A stretch of 64,000 bases of DNA. Origin: 4572-13 sp964594065 (GTDB taxonomy: Bacteria > Planctomycetota > Phycisphaerae > Sedimentisphaerales > Anaerohalosphaeraceae). The notes beneath the pieces are model-generated. The model was not told the DNA's origin, ran no database searches, and saw only the letters and a list, made by a program, of their open reading frames with translations. Below, piece after piece: positions 62,814 to 64,000 of the stretch. Location of the stretch: contig CAZQKX010000010.1 in assembly GCA_964594065.1 (NCBI GenBank), forward strand, positions 1 to 64,000. The letters run 5' to 3'. A program made the translations under genes and the position numbers. Numbering within the stretch: the stretch's first letter is position 1; each line of letters starts with the position of its first letter.

Positions 62814-64000
62814 TCAATTAAGACCACTGCTGGAAGTGCCTCCCGGACCTTTTTTGCCCCACCTGACACTCATTCTCCCGGTTTTAGTTCCATCAATCAC
62901 ATTGATAAATCGGGTATCGTATCCTTCTCCAAGAGGTTCCTCCGGCTTGGCTGCAATATCCGTCACCGATTCCGGCTTAAACTCTGAATCATCAAATCGC
63001 TCATTAATCCGGCTGTAGCGATACCAGTAATTATAGGTTGCTGATCGGTTCGTCTCTGCAATCATTTTCAAAAGCATAAGTGTTTCAGCATCAACAAACC
63101 ATGTCTCCACATAACAACGTGCACTGTCGTGACTGAAAGTAGACTTCCAGTTATGTACAATGTGACAGTTTCTCCCGTCCACTTCCTTTGTTCCGGCATA
63201 CTCAAGATTGTTTGATTTTAAAACCTCTTCTACACTGGTTTCACGAAGCCCGAATAGATCGCAGAGGCTGATATTTTTTTGTTGTATTTCGCCATACTCT
63301 AATACATCGAGCTCTTTTTCATTTTTATATACATGGTAGAACCAGCATGTCTGACCGTCACTCCCGATGATCCAGGGATTGCCAAAATAGTGGCTCATAT
63401 CAGCATAAAACTGCTTGTCCTCCTGTATTTTAAAAGTAATCTTTCGTTCATACTCATCGCTTAACTTCAGTCGGGAATAAACTTCTGCCTGTAAAGAATT
63501 CAATCCCTGACAAACCTTTTTTATCTGCATGAGAACATCTTTCAGTTCAGGGTGGCTTTGAGCCTTTTGGAATCTTGTGAGCATCCCTGCACTGAATGGT
63601 TCCCTTAACGTCGAGTATTTAACTATGAAAGGCTCGAGTTCAGCACCGCTTATGCTTTTGAAACCTTCCAGCTTGATGATCCCGTTCCAGTTGGAGGGCA
63701 AAAACAGGGGTATCTTAAACACGTAATTCTCAGAATCGTAAGAGACAAAACTCCTTAAAGAATTAACTTCGCCCCATCGCTTCCGATCCCCTTCCAAAGA
63801 AGAATCATAGATCTCGAATTTATCCGGCATCATGGGCCGGTCAAATGTTAACTCAAGCTGTGAAACTAATGCCATTTCCGTACCTTCCGGCGGATAGATC
63901 GAGACAATCTTCGGGGCCGTTCCCTCCGCTTGGCTGCCGAGACGGAGGGCTTTGTATTCCTCATTGGTGTAGACATAAACAAACTCGCCCTTGATCTCAT
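62814..64000 (-). CDS. LolA-like exported protein, 5' end beyond window
   Basis: The frame stays open to the right edge, so the true start is outside. An internal ATG at 63875 is not a start: codons before it read SIYPPEGTEMALVSQLELTFDRPM, the opening of a bacterial Ig-like (SbsA_Ig/Big_5) domain. After it comes a segment resembling outer-membrane lipoprotein-sorting (LolA-like) proteins, with SLQAEVYSRLKL, FYADMSHYFGNPWIIGSDGQTCWFYHV and WFVDAETLMLLKMIAETNRSATYNYWY. The C-terminus is rich in Gly and Ser. Role probably in envelope or signal sensing; not certain. Confidence 0.75.
   Translation of the reverse strand, partial: EIKGEFVYVYTNEEYKALRLGSQAEGTAPKIVSIYPPEGTEMALVSQLELTFDRPMMPDKFEIYDSSLEGDRKRWGEVNSLRSFVSYDSENYVFKIPLFLPSNWNGIIKLEGFKSISGAELEPFIVKYSTLREPFSAGMLTRFQKAQSHPELKDVLMQIKKVCQGLNSLQAEVYSRLKLSDEYERKITFKIQEDKQFYADMSHYFGNPWIIGSDGQTCWFYHVYKNEKELDVLEYGEIQQKNISLCDLFGLRETSVEEVLKSNNLEYAGTKEVDGRNCHIVHNWKSTFSHDSARCYVETWFVDAETLMLLKMIAETNRSATYNYWYRYSRINERFDDSEFKPESVTDIAAKPEEPLGEGYDTRFINVIDGTKTGRMSVRWGKKGPGGTSSSGLN

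Noticed and set aside
1..64000. CRISPR array, rRNA, transposase or phage genes
   Set aside because: No regularly spaced repeats, rRNA-like sequence or matching protein was seen on reading the window.

Overview
The window looks like a chromosomal segment of a marine or anaerobic planctomycete, most likely class Phycisphaerae (Sedimentisphaerales-like). This is an inference from gene content. It has four formylglycine sulfatases, XylR-type AraC regulation, a planctomycete-style prepilin-like protein, an ECF sigma factor with a large membrane-anchored C-terminal extension, a eukaryote-type UDP-sugar pyrophosphorylase, several UroD-like proteins, and a Gram-negative envelope (TonB receptor, lipoproteins) with a meso-DAP-type MurE. 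No 16S rRNA or other decisive marker is present.

Positions 1-29000 are a glycan-degradation region. It starts with a beta-helix lipoprotein cut by the window edge, in an operon with a GH94 phosphorylase, then a XylR-like regulator, then a divergent sulfatase/UroD-like pair. A co-directional minus-strand block follows: a 1211-aa GH123/DUF4091-like protein, three sulfatases and a GH2 enzyme (20022 down to 8392). A TonB-dependent receptor diverges from it. Then come a lipoprotein fusing a laminin-G-like and a VOC domain, a small lipoprotein, an SGNH hydrolase and a second UroD-like gene. Three tandem direct-repeat sites with a 21-bp period (CYTC-N5-RCGWC twice) lie at 3633, 5121 and 26424. They appear to tie the GH94, sulfatase/UroD and SGNH/UroD units into one regulon, probably under the XylR-like protein.

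Positions 29000-41000 are mainly housekeeping. A murE-murF-mraY operon runs into a LarA-like racemase gene. A transglutaminase-like exported protein, a small zinc-site protein, the ECF sigma with extension, recJ, a MauE-coiled-coil-thioredoxin fusion and a CGGC-domain protein follow. Positions 40900-46000 hold a tandem pair of beta-helix proteins and a third UroD-like gene, followed closely by priA and a tRNA-Pro(CGG).

Positions 48500-56250 are an AT-richer surface-polysaccharide cluster: a flippase, an asparagine synthase, a phosphodiesterase-type membrane or soluble enzyme, UDP-glucuronate decarboxylase and a GT4 glycosyltransferase. It ends at a strong bidirectional terminator. The last part has a prepilin-like protein, a UDP-sugar pyrophosphorylase, uvrA, endonuclease V (nfi) and a LolA-like protein that runs off the right edge.

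No CRISPR array, transposase, integrase, rRNA or phage gene was seen.
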